DNA of 64,000 nucleotides from Panopea generosa (lineage: Eukaryota; Mollusca; Bivalvia; Adapedonta; Hiatellidae), in assembly GCA_029582155.1 (NCBI GenBank), contig CM055903.1, forward strand, positions 41,920,769-41,984,768. Direction: 5' to 3'. The notes below the pieces were generated by a model. That model did not search any database. It saw only the letters and a list, made by a program, of their open reading frames with translations, and was not told where the DNA came from. A program made the translations under genes and the position numbers. Shown here one piece after another: positions 33,424 through 63,439 of the stretch; position 1 is the stretch's first letter, and each line of letters starts with the position of its first letter.

Positions 33424-51901
<18,478 letters not shown>

Positions 51902-52654
51902 TTTTTGGAGAAGGAAGATAAAATGTTACAATTTCAAAGCACCAAGGACACTGGACAAAGCATATGACTTGATATTGTTGTTTCAAATATTGATATTGCT
52001 ATTTTATATACATTGGCATTTTTAAAAGTAGATTTAGTAAACACTTTAAATAATTTTAGGACGACACATCTCAAATTTTCGAGATTTATACATTTCTAAT
52101 AGATTGCACCAAAGGTTTCTTTTTCGATTAACACCTTTTCTTATAAAAATGTATTTTCATTCCTTTGATATAAGAAAAAAAAACATGATCTATATATCAT
52201 GATACATATCTTCTAATAATGCCCGTGGAAACCATTTCGTTACACCATTATAAATCTCCTACTCTGGTGAGAAATTGGTGATATTTAATTATTTCTTGGT
52301 CATTAATTATGTAAATCATAGAAAATATGTTCTGAATTCGTGTATTTAAGTCGTTGATTACACGTAAGGTAGACCCAAAATTGTATATATAGAATGCGCT
52401 TAACAATATAGCTAGGTGTCTTTTGGCATAATCTCTGTAATACACCAATGTGTTAACAATATTAATTAATTATGTCCCTTTTCGTCATTCTGGGTGCTTA
52501 AGTACTTTTGAGTAAAAATGAATCATGAAATTGCATATTAATTTAATTATCCAAAACATACACACGTACACCAAGTGTCCGAATCAATGGTCAGATTGGA
52601 TATTTGATTAAAAGCTTTGTTATGTCGATGACATTCGAAGACTGGTGAAGGTGT
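51902..52654. other. Region 3' of the protease gene
   Basis: Probable 3' untranslated and intergenic sequence. No canonical AATAAA is seen close to the stop. Confidence 0.4.
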
Positions 52655-52803
52655 GCTTCATGTTACCCCCGTTCGTCCGTCCGTCAGAGGTAAAAAACTT
52701 CGGTCAAATTTTATTGCCCCTTTTATACTCATTTTTTATGGTAAAAAATGGTTTTCGATCAATTGCAGTGGGGATTGAAAGACACATTTCTAGTCTGAAA
52801 TAG
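52655..52803. mobile_element. GCCCCCGTCCGT element, copy 2
   Basis: GTTACCCCCGTTCGTCCGTC, then GGTAAAAAATGGTTTTCGAT and GTGGGGATTGAAAG, homologous to 28196-28370. Confidence 0.65.
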
Positions 52804-53000
52804 TGTTAGTTTATATTAATTTATTTTAGCTCGATTGCGATGAAAGCTCAGAGCTTGTATGAACCGCTCTCGAGTCTGCTTCCTGAGTAGAGCCAGTACT
52901 GAGTGTTGTTTTATGAGAGGTATAGGGTCATGCGGGGGATCGTACCCTCAACCTCTGGCGCGGCTAACACTATATCCATTACATTGTCGTCACGAGGTAT
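52803..53000 (-). mobile_element. SINE family B-like, antisense
   Basis: The tail ATTTATTTTAGCTCGATTGC at the left, the body CCTGAGTAGAGCCAGTACTG, and a reversed head with B box GGGGGATCGTACCC near 52938. Its tail abuts the preceding element at 52803. Confidence 0.72.
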
Positions 53001-54388
53001 GTATTAGTTGACTCCCAATCTTGTAAAAGAGACTAACATTAACATTCAGAAAAAGAATATTTTACTTTGAACTGATATTTTATTACGATAGACAGTGTAA
53101 TGATAAACAAACAAAACAATGTTACATGCATTGCTTATATGTTAATAATATATGTGTAGCTGGGATCTTTATGTACAAATAGGTTTTCTTACTCTGAGCT
53201 GTATTGGGTTTGTTAGATTGTATATAAAGATAAGGTTTTCTTTGGATTGATTTAGTTTATAGATTGACTAAAGTTTCACAAAGTTCGTAAAATCAAATTT
53301 CAAAAGTTAAATAAACACTTATCTAAAACCATAGTTTTTATACAGTTTGCATAACTAAATGTCACTATTCACTGTCTTACAAACGTTGATATTCTGATTC
53401 AGTGTACTACTAATACCGTGAACCTTCAAAAGACAAAACAAAATGTATGGGGGAAAAATCTGAAATATGAAATGGACTTTAACAAAAGTATTTTGTAGAA
53501 ATATATCACGTTTCAGATATATCAATTAATATATCAATTAATATGTCATAATTAATAATCAACTGAATAGGTACTTTAACCATTTGAGATATGGTTGTAT
53601 ACAACTAACATACAACAAAGAATGTTCAGAAATTACCAAATATTGAGTAAATATATTTTAGTTATTGCAACAGACGTTGCTTTCTCAGATGCATATTTTT
53701 AGGGTTATTTTATCTTTTTCAAATACACAGCAGTAATAAAAATACAAGTAAGTGACATGTTTTCGCCTTTAATTCATTACAACCGGTATTTCACTAACTG
53801 ATATAGATAAAATGTCAAGGGTCCTTTACACACTGATATAGATAAAATATCATGGGTACTTTACACTTTCGTCCATAACTCTACAGAATGAGAAAAAACA
53901 ATGAAGAAATAAAAACAGTTTGGACATTCAATTAATGTTATGTTAAGTCACCATAAAAACTTTCGTAAGCAAAATAAAAAAAATGCTACCAAGAAAATTG
54001 GTTCAAATGCCTTTAAAGAAATTGAAAAAAATCTAAAGAATAACGAAAATTACTAAAAAGTATAACACAAAAGGAAAACATGATGCCAATGAATATCTCA
54101 ATGCGTTCGCATGCATTCCTCTCTGTAATATATCCGAAAATAACAATTCTATAATATACATTAACACGTTATAAAATGTGATAATAGTTTGATAGTTATA
54201 AAATGTAAAACCAATGAATATTACTAGAACGTGTATCGTTAAAAGTAAACAAAGAGCAATAATGACTCTAAAAGCGTCCCTCTGCTACCATATCCGGAAA
54301 ATACGACCATTTGAAATATATAATACTTGATAATATGTGACACATTCTGATTAGACGTTTACAGAAGATGGCGGACAGTCATGACCAC
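53001..54388. other. Intergenic sequence with a 35-bp duplication
   Basis: AACTGATATAGATAAAATGT and CACTGATATAGATAAAATAT at about 53797 and 53832 form a short direct duplication. There is no gene. Confidence 0.45.
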
Positions 54389-54396
54389 ACACACAC

Positions 54397-54457
<61 letters not shown>

Positions 54458-54459
54458 GT
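54389..54459. repeat. (CA)n-(TA)n compound microsatellite
   Basis: About 26 CA repeats, then about 9 TA repeats. The His/Thr open frame over it is an artefact. Confidence 0.97.
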
Positions 54460-55684
54460 TATACAGCTAGGGGACCGTAAACTGATTAGGGATGCACCCA
54501 TCCTCACTCTTACATACATTATCACATCACTAGTTTATTACTGGACAGTATCTATTTAATTGCATATATCATATGCAAAACGGAGATACATAGCTGGTAG
54601 AAAACATGAAACAAAGTTTGGAACATTATAAGCTCACACATATTTTACACTAGGAAAATATAGGAGGACCAAATAATGTACTTTAACAGAGTAAAAACCA
54701 AGCAAGCATTGCTAAAATCCACTTATTTTCTAGTCCTAAAACTGCTGAATATATTCGGTACTATTAAATAGTAAGAGTTTATTACGACAAACACCTTTCA
54801 TTGTTTTCCAGTCTTCTTTTTATTTTTTCTACGTTTTTGCATTGCTTGCTTCATATCTTTCATTTATGGAGTTGAGTTTGTTTGGTTTTCTCTGAGTTTC
54901 CTCCTCCGTTCTGTTATGACAAGAACGTTCGGTTAAACAACGCGACAATTACCTAAAATAACGTATTACTTTATAATGCCAAATATAAGATACATATTTG
55001 ATACTGCACAATTTCACAAATTTGAGCAAGGTAAAAAATTATTGGGAAGTTATGTTCAAGCATTTCGAGTTTAAAGTTTTATCGACTATAAGAAACACAG
55101 AAAAGGGCTGAGTTTGCTATCAATTATTTTAGTGTTATTGGCATATTTTCAAAATAATTTAACCTTATGAATTAGAGTTTCATTACTTTTACTATACTGT
55201 GCGCAATTATCCCAATAAATTAATCTATATTGAACCTTAATATGATTTACAGTCATAATTGATATCAGGGGGAGGTAGAAATGTTGTGCTTACATTACTC
55301 CATATACTATACGAGTGATCTGCCATTCTATGGTAAACAATCACCCCCTCCCCTAGAACGAGTATATCCAATATAATATGTATGGTAATTCGGGAAACTA
55401 ATACAGAATAGAAAGAAGAAAACTCATAACAGTCTATCTTGAATGTTTTGTATGGTTTCGGAGTTGCTTACTCAAACTGTGATATAACATTTAGTAAGCC
55501 TTTATTATATATGTTCATACATATCAATTGGTAAGTGTGTAGGAAGATGTAAATATTTGAATATGGTGTATTTGTGATTTTTCAGTGTCTCATTTTTCTT
55601 ATATGAAAAGTTTGTAGTCAGTTTTTTGAGACTCTAAAATCTTCTCTTACCTTGAACTCTACTGGTTACCATCACAATTAACTA
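54460..55684. other. Intergenic sequence, no feature seen
   Basis: AT-rich. No gene or recognised repeat. Confidence 0.4.
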
Positions 55685-55855
55685 CATTGATTGATTGATT
55701 GATTGAATATTTAGCGTAATTTTTATGCCATCGAGGGCTAACAGACGAACATAACCACTGTTTCCTGGGATTAACCAGTACTCGAACACATGCCGTCTCC
55801 GCAAGTAACTGATAACTTTACCACATTAATCAGTGGTGAGAGACGAATGATAATT
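55685..55855 (-). mobile_element. SINE family A, copy 7, antisense, head missing
   Basis: (GATT)n at 55687-55705, reversed tail GAATATTTAGCGTAATTTTT, reversed core CGCAAGTAACTGATAACTTT at about 55800. The tRNA-like head is absent (5' truncation). Confidence 0.82.
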
Positions 55856-55975
55856 AACTACAATTAACTGACGAAATATACCACAGACACCTAAAGTAAT
55901 ATAAACTTAGTTTTGGTCATCATTTAGAGGATATGTCTATGGTCGTTCCAGTCTTAGTATCGTCGTCCCCAAATG

Positions 55976-56577
55976 GAGCTTGGGGAAGGGGGCATGAAAT
56001 CATACGATTGTCGTATGACTGTTATAAGATATCGTGCGATAACGTACGATAATCCTGTGAGGTGCGTGCGATAGTAGTACAATACGTGCGTATTCCGTGC
56101 GAGCATTGTGTAACATCACTCGTGTTCCTATGTCCTCGCACGCGTGTCGTGCAGGTATCGCCTGCTATATAAACACTCTCTCCGCAGGACACTGCAAGTT
56201 GTACCACAAGAACAAGAAGACGAAGAAGATGACTCTGATACCCCCAAAGAGACTGAGGTAGCACAAGCTGAGACTCCGTTTGATAATCGCACGTGGCTTG
56301 CACGAGCTACCAACGAGCCTCGCTCGAGAATCCAGTTATCGTACGATGCTCGTACGGTTATCCTGCGTTTCTGTTCCGATTGTAGACCGTTATTTTCAAA
56401 CTTGGACACGCACGCACCTCATAGACAATGCGACCGCAACCATCGGTAGAAAGTACAACGTGCGATGTTGCCATACCAACGATTCATCGTAGCCAAAAAA
56501 TATCCCACGAGCTCCCTACCCTATCTGACTGAGGCTTTACTGACAAAACCCAATGCTATTCACACCCCCTTGTAGCT
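55976..56577. other. CpG-rich block of unknown identity
   Basis: It is far richer in CG than its surroundings, with repeated short strings (ATCGTGCGATAACGTACGAT, TCGTACGATGCTCGTACGG). The edges show weakly matching inverted strings AAGGGGGCATGAA (55986) and, inverted, AAGGGGGTGTGAA (56570), which may be ends of a DNA element. A TATATAA lies at about 56166, and 101-codon (+) and 93-codon (-) frames overlap. No protein family is recognised. Confidence 0.45.
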
Positions 56578-56981
56578 GGAAAATAAACCCGAAAACCCTT
56601 AACGGACACAAGATCATTTTAATAAATATTGTTTGACACAACATGTATCATATTTTTTTACTTGGTAGAAAAATGATAATAGGCGTTAGTATTGTTCCTA
56701 CTACACAAATTAACAAGTCCCAACACCAGCCATATTCATAGTTTGGGACGAACAGTCGGTAGTACTAAAGTTGTTTCGTTTTAAAACTTCTTTTATTGTA
56801 TTTGTGAAAAATTCTTCCGTCACAATGCCTAACAACTTCAAACATACGGCGAAGCGTGTTATTAAAGTTTGGAGTATTCATTTTATGTTATATGCTTTGC
56901 TATAGGACGGTAAACTTAAATTAAAACGCAAATACAATATAAACCAAGAGGAAAGGTAAAATACATTACAGTGCCTAGTAT

Positions 56982-58763
56982 GGATTATGGCAAATACATT
57001 AGAAAAAGCGTATCCTGTCGTTGCGGCGATTGACTTTGGGACAACTTTCTCAGGATATGCGTTTTCGTTTCCTTATGCCTACAAACGTATTTACACATTT
57101 AAATTAAACAAGCAAGCAGCAGATCGAGTTCCAACCTATAGTTCTACTAAACCAAGACAAGGAGTTTCATTCCTTTGGTTTCGAGGAAGAAGAAAATTAT
57201 ACACGTGTAATAGCTAGCTTTGCGTCACAAAATGGTATTACAGAAGAAGATGATGGTGCTTCAGAAGATGAAGACTATGCTACTCCACGTGATGATGACG
57301 ATGAATGTACTGAAAACGCATGGGGAAACCCAATGAATTGGTTTTACTTCCGATATTTCAAAAAGGCATTATACGGATGTCAAACAATAGCAGAAAAATA
57401 GAAATTGAGCCTTGACAATTTTCTCCATGGTTATCAAACATTTGAAAAATCTGGCTGTGAAAAATATATGTGAAACAAAGGAAAATGTTGATGAAAGCGA
57501 TATAAAATGGATGATAACCATTCCAGGTATTTGGTCGGATTCTGCAAGACAATTTATGAGGGAAGCAGCAATACAGTCAAGAATATCGGTAAATCAGCTA
57601 CACTTGGTTCTCGAGCCAGAAGCGGCTTCGATATTCTCCAGTGAACAACCAACACTAAAATTTCCTGAAACTGAGAAAATTTAACCATTTCCCGACGGAA
57701 CTAAGTATATCCTTGCCGGCGTAGGCGGTGGAACAGTTGATATATGTGTACATGAAATCATTGCAGATGGGAACATTCGCGAGTTGTACAGAGCTACTGG
57801 CGCTGGTCTTGGAGGGACGTGCGTAGATAATGAGTTCAAACAGTTTCTGATTAACCTTGTTGAAAGGATACACTTGAAGAATATAAAAGGAAATATCATA
57901 TCTAATGAAAATGATCGAAAAAAAAGAAAAAAGCATTTTAAATGAAGACAAATAGTACAGTTTTAAGATTAGGAACAAGGATTCCAGAGTGAGTTATCCT
58001 TTGTCGCAACAGATCTTTGTCTCAAATTATGTCAGAGTTCTCACAGGACATAAAGTTTACAAGGGGAAACAAACTTGTTATTGGTCAAACAACTGTGAGA
58101 TCTTTTTTTGACAATTCAATTGACGGTATTATAAAATGCCTGGAAAACATTTGACCATGCTATTAATCGTCTTATTTTGGTTGGAGGATACTCAGAGTAA
58201 AAATACTCAGAGATACTCTTACAGACATTGACGGATTGAAAGTACTTTATCAAACCGATGCCAGCTTGGCAGTACTTAAGGGTGTAGTGTTAATAGGATA
58301 CGAACACAGAACAATCATGGAAAGGAGGGCAAGGTTTACATACGGATTTTGTGTAAATAAACTTTTTTCAGAAGGAGAACACCCAGAGCATTTAAAGGTT
58401 TCAATAGATGGAGATATGTTTTGCAATCAAATCTTCGCCAAGCAGATCAGTCGTGGTCAGATTGTTAAATATGGAGATACATTTCAAGTACCAACTTTCT
58501 GCAAAATGCGGCTGGAAGAAACAAAACATTGTGACTTCAGCATGCAATTGTTCAAATCTACGAAGGATGATCCGCAGTACTGTTCGGATGAGGAGGGGTG
58601 TACTATTGTGAGCATGATACTGCTAAAGCCGCCAGCAGAGGGATGGCCATATAGTGACCTGGATATTGAATTCCATCTCATGGTTGGGGAAACAGAATTC
58701 ACCGTATCGGCGATCGATAAAACAACAGGAAAATCACTTAAGACTAAAGCGATATTTTTGTAA
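56982..58763 (+). pseudogene. HSPA12-like: HSPA12-like Hsp70 pseudogene (intronless, broken)
   Basis: HSPA12 proteins are atypical Hsp70s with a split ATPase, hugely expanded in bivalves. ATG at 56987 opens VVAAIDFGTTFSGYAFSFPY, the nucleotide-binding start. A frameshift near 57160 moves to KEFHSFGFEEEENYTRVIAS and an acidic insert, then NWFYFRYFKKALYG and a stop at 57399. The next piece gives IKWMITIPGIWSDSARQFMR, a stop at 57682-57684, then KYILAGVGGGTVDICVHEII and LGGTCVDNEFKQFL. After more stops and shifts (57940-58235) an intact 3' part (58236-58763) ends TGKSLKTKAIFL. The full family length is covered without introns, so a retrocopy is likely. At least four disruptions make a normal product unlikely. 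Confidence 0.9.
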
Positions 58764-59217
58764 AAGACTGAAAGTTAAAGATATTTACTTTATTCAGTCC
58801 TTGGGAGAAGGTATACATTTGTAATTATTTCCCTTGCCGTTCATAGCCATGTTTTAAAAACTGTTTATTAGAAACTGCCATTTAAGATTTCATCTAAGAT
58901 ATTCACAAGCGTTGATGAAGACTAGAGTAGCCCACACATTCACTGTGTCAGAGAATGTTAACTAAAATGTCTTCAATAAACCATCAGAAAACAGGCTTCC
59001 TTGTATCAAAACGATATCGCAAAGACCATAACACGGCGAAATATTCTAATAAGGCTTTTTTCATGAAATATGTATGTATGAACAATACAACTAAAACATT
59101 ATTAAATTACAGCATTCGAAAGTACAAAGATGGAGAAAAGACTGTATTGAAGAATATCCGTATAATTGAAATATTCTCAATTCATAAGTATTTTACTTTG
59201 CAGGTTAAACTACAAAT
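58764..59217. other. Spacer between HSPA12 relic and 3.7-kb element
   Basis: The frame at 58955-59239 has no recognisable family and runs into the terminal repeat of the next element. Confidence 0.4.
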
Positions 59218-59909
59218 CGATGGCTCAGCGCAATACTAAGCTTACTCTATTTTCGGAAATTTTACAGTCAACTTTTTTTCCCTTTTGATATTTTGTTAGT
59301 ATTTTTCCTGCTTTGTGTGCTGGTAAATATTTGAAAACCAATGTTGATATTTATTTTCATGTGAAACTCTTTCTTAACAGTTTAAAATCATTAATTTGAG
59401 TTAGCAATAGTTTTGCACTGAAAATCAATGATTTGTTGAAAAAAAATCAGCGCAAAACCATAACTAAGTCAAGTTAGTCATAGTTTCGCACTTAAAATTA
59501 ATGAAATGTTGTATGAAATTATGTTAAACTTGTACTTATTATGTCAAGTTAGATATGTCACCAAATAAATTTCAAAACTATTTTGAGGTTAAAGTAATAC
59601 AATTTAAATGATATGATAGTTGAAACTTTCGATAGTTGAATAAATTTCATTCAAATTTGCTGATTTAAACAAAATACTCAACATCGAAAAACTATCTTGA
59701 CTAATATTTATCATAAAATATGCGATAAAATAGCCCTAAAACTATTAAATAGTTATTTTTCAAACTTATTAATGACACAAATTAATAATTTATTTCATTC
59801 ATAATATGTTTGTGAACATGTCATTATACAATTTAAAACACAGAAATGTTTTGTAGGATACTTTTAGCATGTTATGGTAACCAACACTCCATATTACCAT
59901 ATTATAAAT

Positions 59910-60100
59910 TAGAGCCCGAATAGCTCAGTCTGTAACGTGTCTGACTATCAATTAAGTGTCGTGAGTTTGAATCCCCCCTAGCAAGTCTCCGTGATGATTG
60001 ATATACGACATTGTGTCTCATTATCATATAGGTTAACTGAGTGTCTGTTAGTTCTCGATGGCATAAAAATGATGCTAAATATTCAAACTATTCAATTCAA
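59910..60100 (+). mobile_element. SINE family A, copy 8, internally deleted
   Basis: Head GAGCCCGAATAGCTCAGTCT and GTCTGACTATCAATT, B box GAGTTTGAATCC, then TCTCCGTGATGATTGATATA. The core is deleted, and the tail ATGATGCTAAATATTCAAA follows. It has inserted in the 3.7-kb element. Confidence 0.85.
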
Positions 60101-60660
60101 TAGTTAGGAATCTTATGAAAAATGACTGCATAGAATAAGTGATGGGAATGGAGGATCACACCCGACCTACATAAGGAAAGAGATCTCTTTTTGAATGTAA
60201 TCATGGGGTACTGCTAATGCAATCTAAATAGCACAGTATATTTCACATACATCACAGTGTGTGACTTTCTTAACCACTGAGCTAGATCTGGGTAGTGCGC
60301 TGGACCATTGTAACTATACATGACAGCTACTGTATTTCTATTTTGAATGACCTTGCATCTGTCCAATGAACTTGGTTCCATTCCAAATCCAAGTTAAATT
60401 TTTGTAGCATTTTTTATACAAAATTTGGCAAGTCCATTTCCATAGCATGGTATGGAATTTTACGACATGCAGTTCCTATAACAGTGACCCACTGCACTGT
60501 TGTGAAAACACAAATTTGGTGACTTTCCCTTTCAATACAATCGTTTTCATTCTGAGTGTGTCCCTTCTCTAAATATTTTCATTCCACAGATTCTAAATGA
60601 AAATTTTGGAACTGAGTACCACAGCATTAAAACATACTGCTTATTTTTTTAATTTGAGCA
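60101..60660. other. Interior of 3.7-kb element, no gene seen
   Basis: No open frame or recognisable repeat. Confidence 0.4.
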
Positions 60661-60661
60661 C

Positions 60662-61110
60662 CTCATTTGTTTTTAGCTCGCTAGGACGAATGTCAAAAGA
60701 GAGCTATTGCCATGACCCCGGCTGTGTCGTCGGCGTCGTCTGTAGACACCCAGGTTAAAACTTTTACGTTTAAGTTTTACATATCTACGCAACCACTCAT
60801 TGGATATGAATGAAGCTTCGCATGTGTGTTCAACATCACCAATGGAAGACACAGAGACAAAAACCATAACTCTGGATTGTATTTTGGCAGAGTTATGGCC
60901 CTTTTTGGACTTAATTTTTCAGGTTAAAGTTTTTTATCAGGTAAGATATCTATGCAACCACTCATTGGATATGAATGAAACTTCACATATGTGTTCACCA
61001 TCATCGATGGAACACAGAGAGACAATAACCATAACTCGGGGTTGCATGATGGCCCTTTTGACCTTAGTTTTTCGTCTGTAGACACCACACAGGTTAAACT
61101 TTTGCGTTTA
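60662..61110. repeat. Two-copy 165-bp repeat within a GAGCTATTGCCATGAC-type segment
   Basis: GAGAGCTATTGCCATGACCC and GTCGTCGGCGTCGTCTGTAG are typical of a repeat common in mollusc genomes, in my recollection. ATGCAACCACTCATTGGATA-type strings at about 60785 and 60951 define two copies 165 bp apart, each continuing GAACACAGAGA- or GAAGACACAGA-like. Confidence 0.65.
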
Positions 61111-61739
61111 GTTTCATTTAAGTTTTGGTGTTTGCCTCCAATCTCAATCTTTGCGTTAGTGGTTAGTTTTATATCATCGGCGAGCTTTGTTGTCGTCTGA
61201 TATCTCTTGTTAATATGATGGTCATAATTATTTTTCATTTTGTCACTCTTTAGCATTTTTGAAAGCATTACCGTACATAAATCACAATGGTCCTTAGGCT
61301 TTTGAACCAAAGGAGACTAGGGAAACAACTATTTTTTTATTTTTATATATTGCTCTAAATAAAGTTGATTCATTTGTGTTATACATTGAGATCCCGAATG
61401 AGATACATATGTATATCTTCCCTACAGTAATGGTTTTCTACAGCCTAATATAACTTTATGTGTGACACTATAAAATCAACTTTATCCTGTGGGGTTCTAT
61501 TTGCCCCAGTAATATGTATATATTACAATGTATATATTATTATATTCAAATACCTCTCGGGGGAAATAATTAAAGTATGGAGAACTGTTCCATTCAATGG
61601 TAAAGTCCACATAAATTAATTATCTCCTTTCTGATCACTGGACTGTTCTTGCTGGACAACACATCCCCTAATATCATCCCTTTCTTCCTCAGTGAACACA
61701 CTGTGTCGTTTAAATATACAGTTCACAACACAGCCTTTG

Positions 61740-62219
61740 TTAATGTTCTTGGTTTGTTGATTTTTCCTTCCTTATTAATATAATTTTGTCCAGTGATACA
61801 ATTTTCTTTAGCTTTGTTTCTCCTCCAATTATCTGAATTTCTATCCTCTTTCTGCATCTAGCATGTTTTGTACTGGTTAGAGACACACCCATAAAATAAC
61901 TACCATTTCCTACCAGTTCCTCTATGCTATTGTCATCCATACGTTTTATGGTATCAATTTTGCCGGTCATGTCCAAATATTGACCTCAACTTTCAACTCA
62001 GTTGATTGTGGTTCACTCTGATCAACTATTTCTTGTGTAAAGACTCATTCTATAGTATGTTTCTGCAGCTATGTCCAAATCCTGACCTACCTCTTTATCA
62101 TAATCGACATAGATTTTCAAACTCGTTGCATTGTAATTCACTTTGATCTCCTTCAAAGACCCCTTCAATAGTAATATATTAACTAATTTTCCACATACAT
62201 GAATTGACAGCTCAATCAT
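61740..62219 (-). pseudogene. Two short unidentified frames inside the 3.7-kb element
   Basis: The stretch 61976-61740 reads MDMTGKIDTIKRMDDNSIEE and onwards (78 codons); 62219-62022 reads MIELSIHVCGKLVNILLLKG and onwards (65 codons). They are consecutive on the minus strand and rich in Lys/Ile. I recognise no family. They may be eroded parts of the element's gene or chance frames. Confidence 0.25.
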
Positions 62220-62432
62220 ATAATACTCGTGTGAGGTTATTATATTTTTCCCTGAATTACCCCACCTAATGATTATTTACAGAAATAACATAGATCTAGA
62301 TGTTTTTCGACCATCCTTACATACATGAACTGACAGCTCAATCATATAATACTCGTATGAGGTTATTATTTCCCCCCCGAATTACCCCACCTAATGATTA
62401 TTTACAGAAATAACACGATGGCTTTCGACCTT
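62195..62432. repeat. Two-copy tandem duplication, 125-bp period
   Basis: ACAGCTCAATCATATAATAC, then CCCACCTAATGATTATTTAC and CAGAAATAACA occur twice, starting near 62207 and 62332. Confidence 0.9.
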
Positions 62433-62974
62433 CCTTACATGATTTGCAATTTAAAGTCTTTTATTTTCATCTGTAAAACATAAATTATGGTGGCAAACAA
62501 ACTTTTGAAGTTCTGTCTGAAGGTCAAGAAAAAGTATTGTTTTTTTTTTCATATTTCAACGACTTACTTTTTTAAAAAATTAACACTGTTTTATTTTATG
62601 TCAGTTAAAAAAAAAGTTTATGTTTCATATTACTTCTCAGTGCAAAACTATGTTTTAGTCAAGTTAATAATAATTTTACCCTTATACTTTTTTAAAAATG
62701 TATAAAACTGACAGTGCAAAACTATGGCTAACTCTACTTAGACATAGTTTTGCACTCAAAAAATGAATAGTTTGACATAGCATATTTTCTTAAAATTAAA
62801 TATCTTTGTTAAAGCTTAGAAGATATTTTGAGGGATTAAGGGGAGTTTGATAAGTTTTCAGAATATATAATAAAACCAATTTTGGAAAAATATGCAGTTA
62901 GCTTAGTATTGCGCCGAGCCATCGAAATAAACATGAAGAATATTGCATAGCAAAATGTTGTTAAACATGAAGGA

Positions 62975-63439
62975 CTCACACCACTATTATCTCCCTTGAG
63001 TACTCCGGACCTACAGATGAAGGAGGTAAAATAAAACTTTAGTTCTCTTTTTCTTCTTTTTTCAGGGCTTTGTACTGCAGTGTTTTGTTTTTTGCTAGCA
63101 TGAGTTAAATGGTCAGTATTTTAGAAATCACCACTAAAAAATTTGATGCTGATACCAGCTTTCTGGACAATTCTGTGTCATTTCAGAATTGTTGGTTCGA
63201 ACCGCATCTAGGGCGAATAGTTGACATATCGTTACTCTGGAAATTGATAGGTCTCACAAAAGCATTGAATTTAAAAAAAACCAACCTGGTCAAGGTATAC
63301 TTTTTTTTCTTTATAATTGCATATCTTGAACCAATGAAGAATTTGAGCCCAGACACATGCTGCAGAATTTAATTTTTCACTCTGTTTTGGACATAAATGT
63401 TACAATGGAGCCCTATGGGAAATGTAATAGTGGTGTGAG
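62975..63439. mobile_element. CTCACACCACTATT MITE, copy 3 (inverted relative to copy 1)
   Basis: CTCACACCACTATTATCTCC at the left is matched by AATAGTGGTGTGAG at the right. It is nearly identical to 23959-24418 reversed, including the shared open frame (here 63109-63372, plus strand). Confidence 0.9.

Larger units (their letters stand above)
59218..62924. mobile_element. 3.7-kb DNA-transposon-like element with 25-bp terminal inverted repeats
   Basis: CGATGGCTCAGCGCAATACT then AAGCT at 59218-59242 is matched inverted at 62900-62924 with one mismatch. A second, subterminal inverted pair, GAGTTAGCAATAGTTTTGCA at 59398 and its inverted partner at 62712-62734, and further AGTTTTGCACT copies strengthen the call. 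AAAT flanks both ends, a possible short target duplication. No transposase is recognised; two minus-strand frames (61976-61740, 62219-62022) may be remnants of the element's own gene. Confidence 0.85.

Noticed and set aside
54368-54559. His-Thr repeat frame
   Set aside because: Translation of the (CA)n microsatellite.
63109-63372. 87-codon frame as a gene
   Set aside because: It lies within MITE copy 3 and is shared with copy 1. It is reported only as an open question in the findings, not as a gene.
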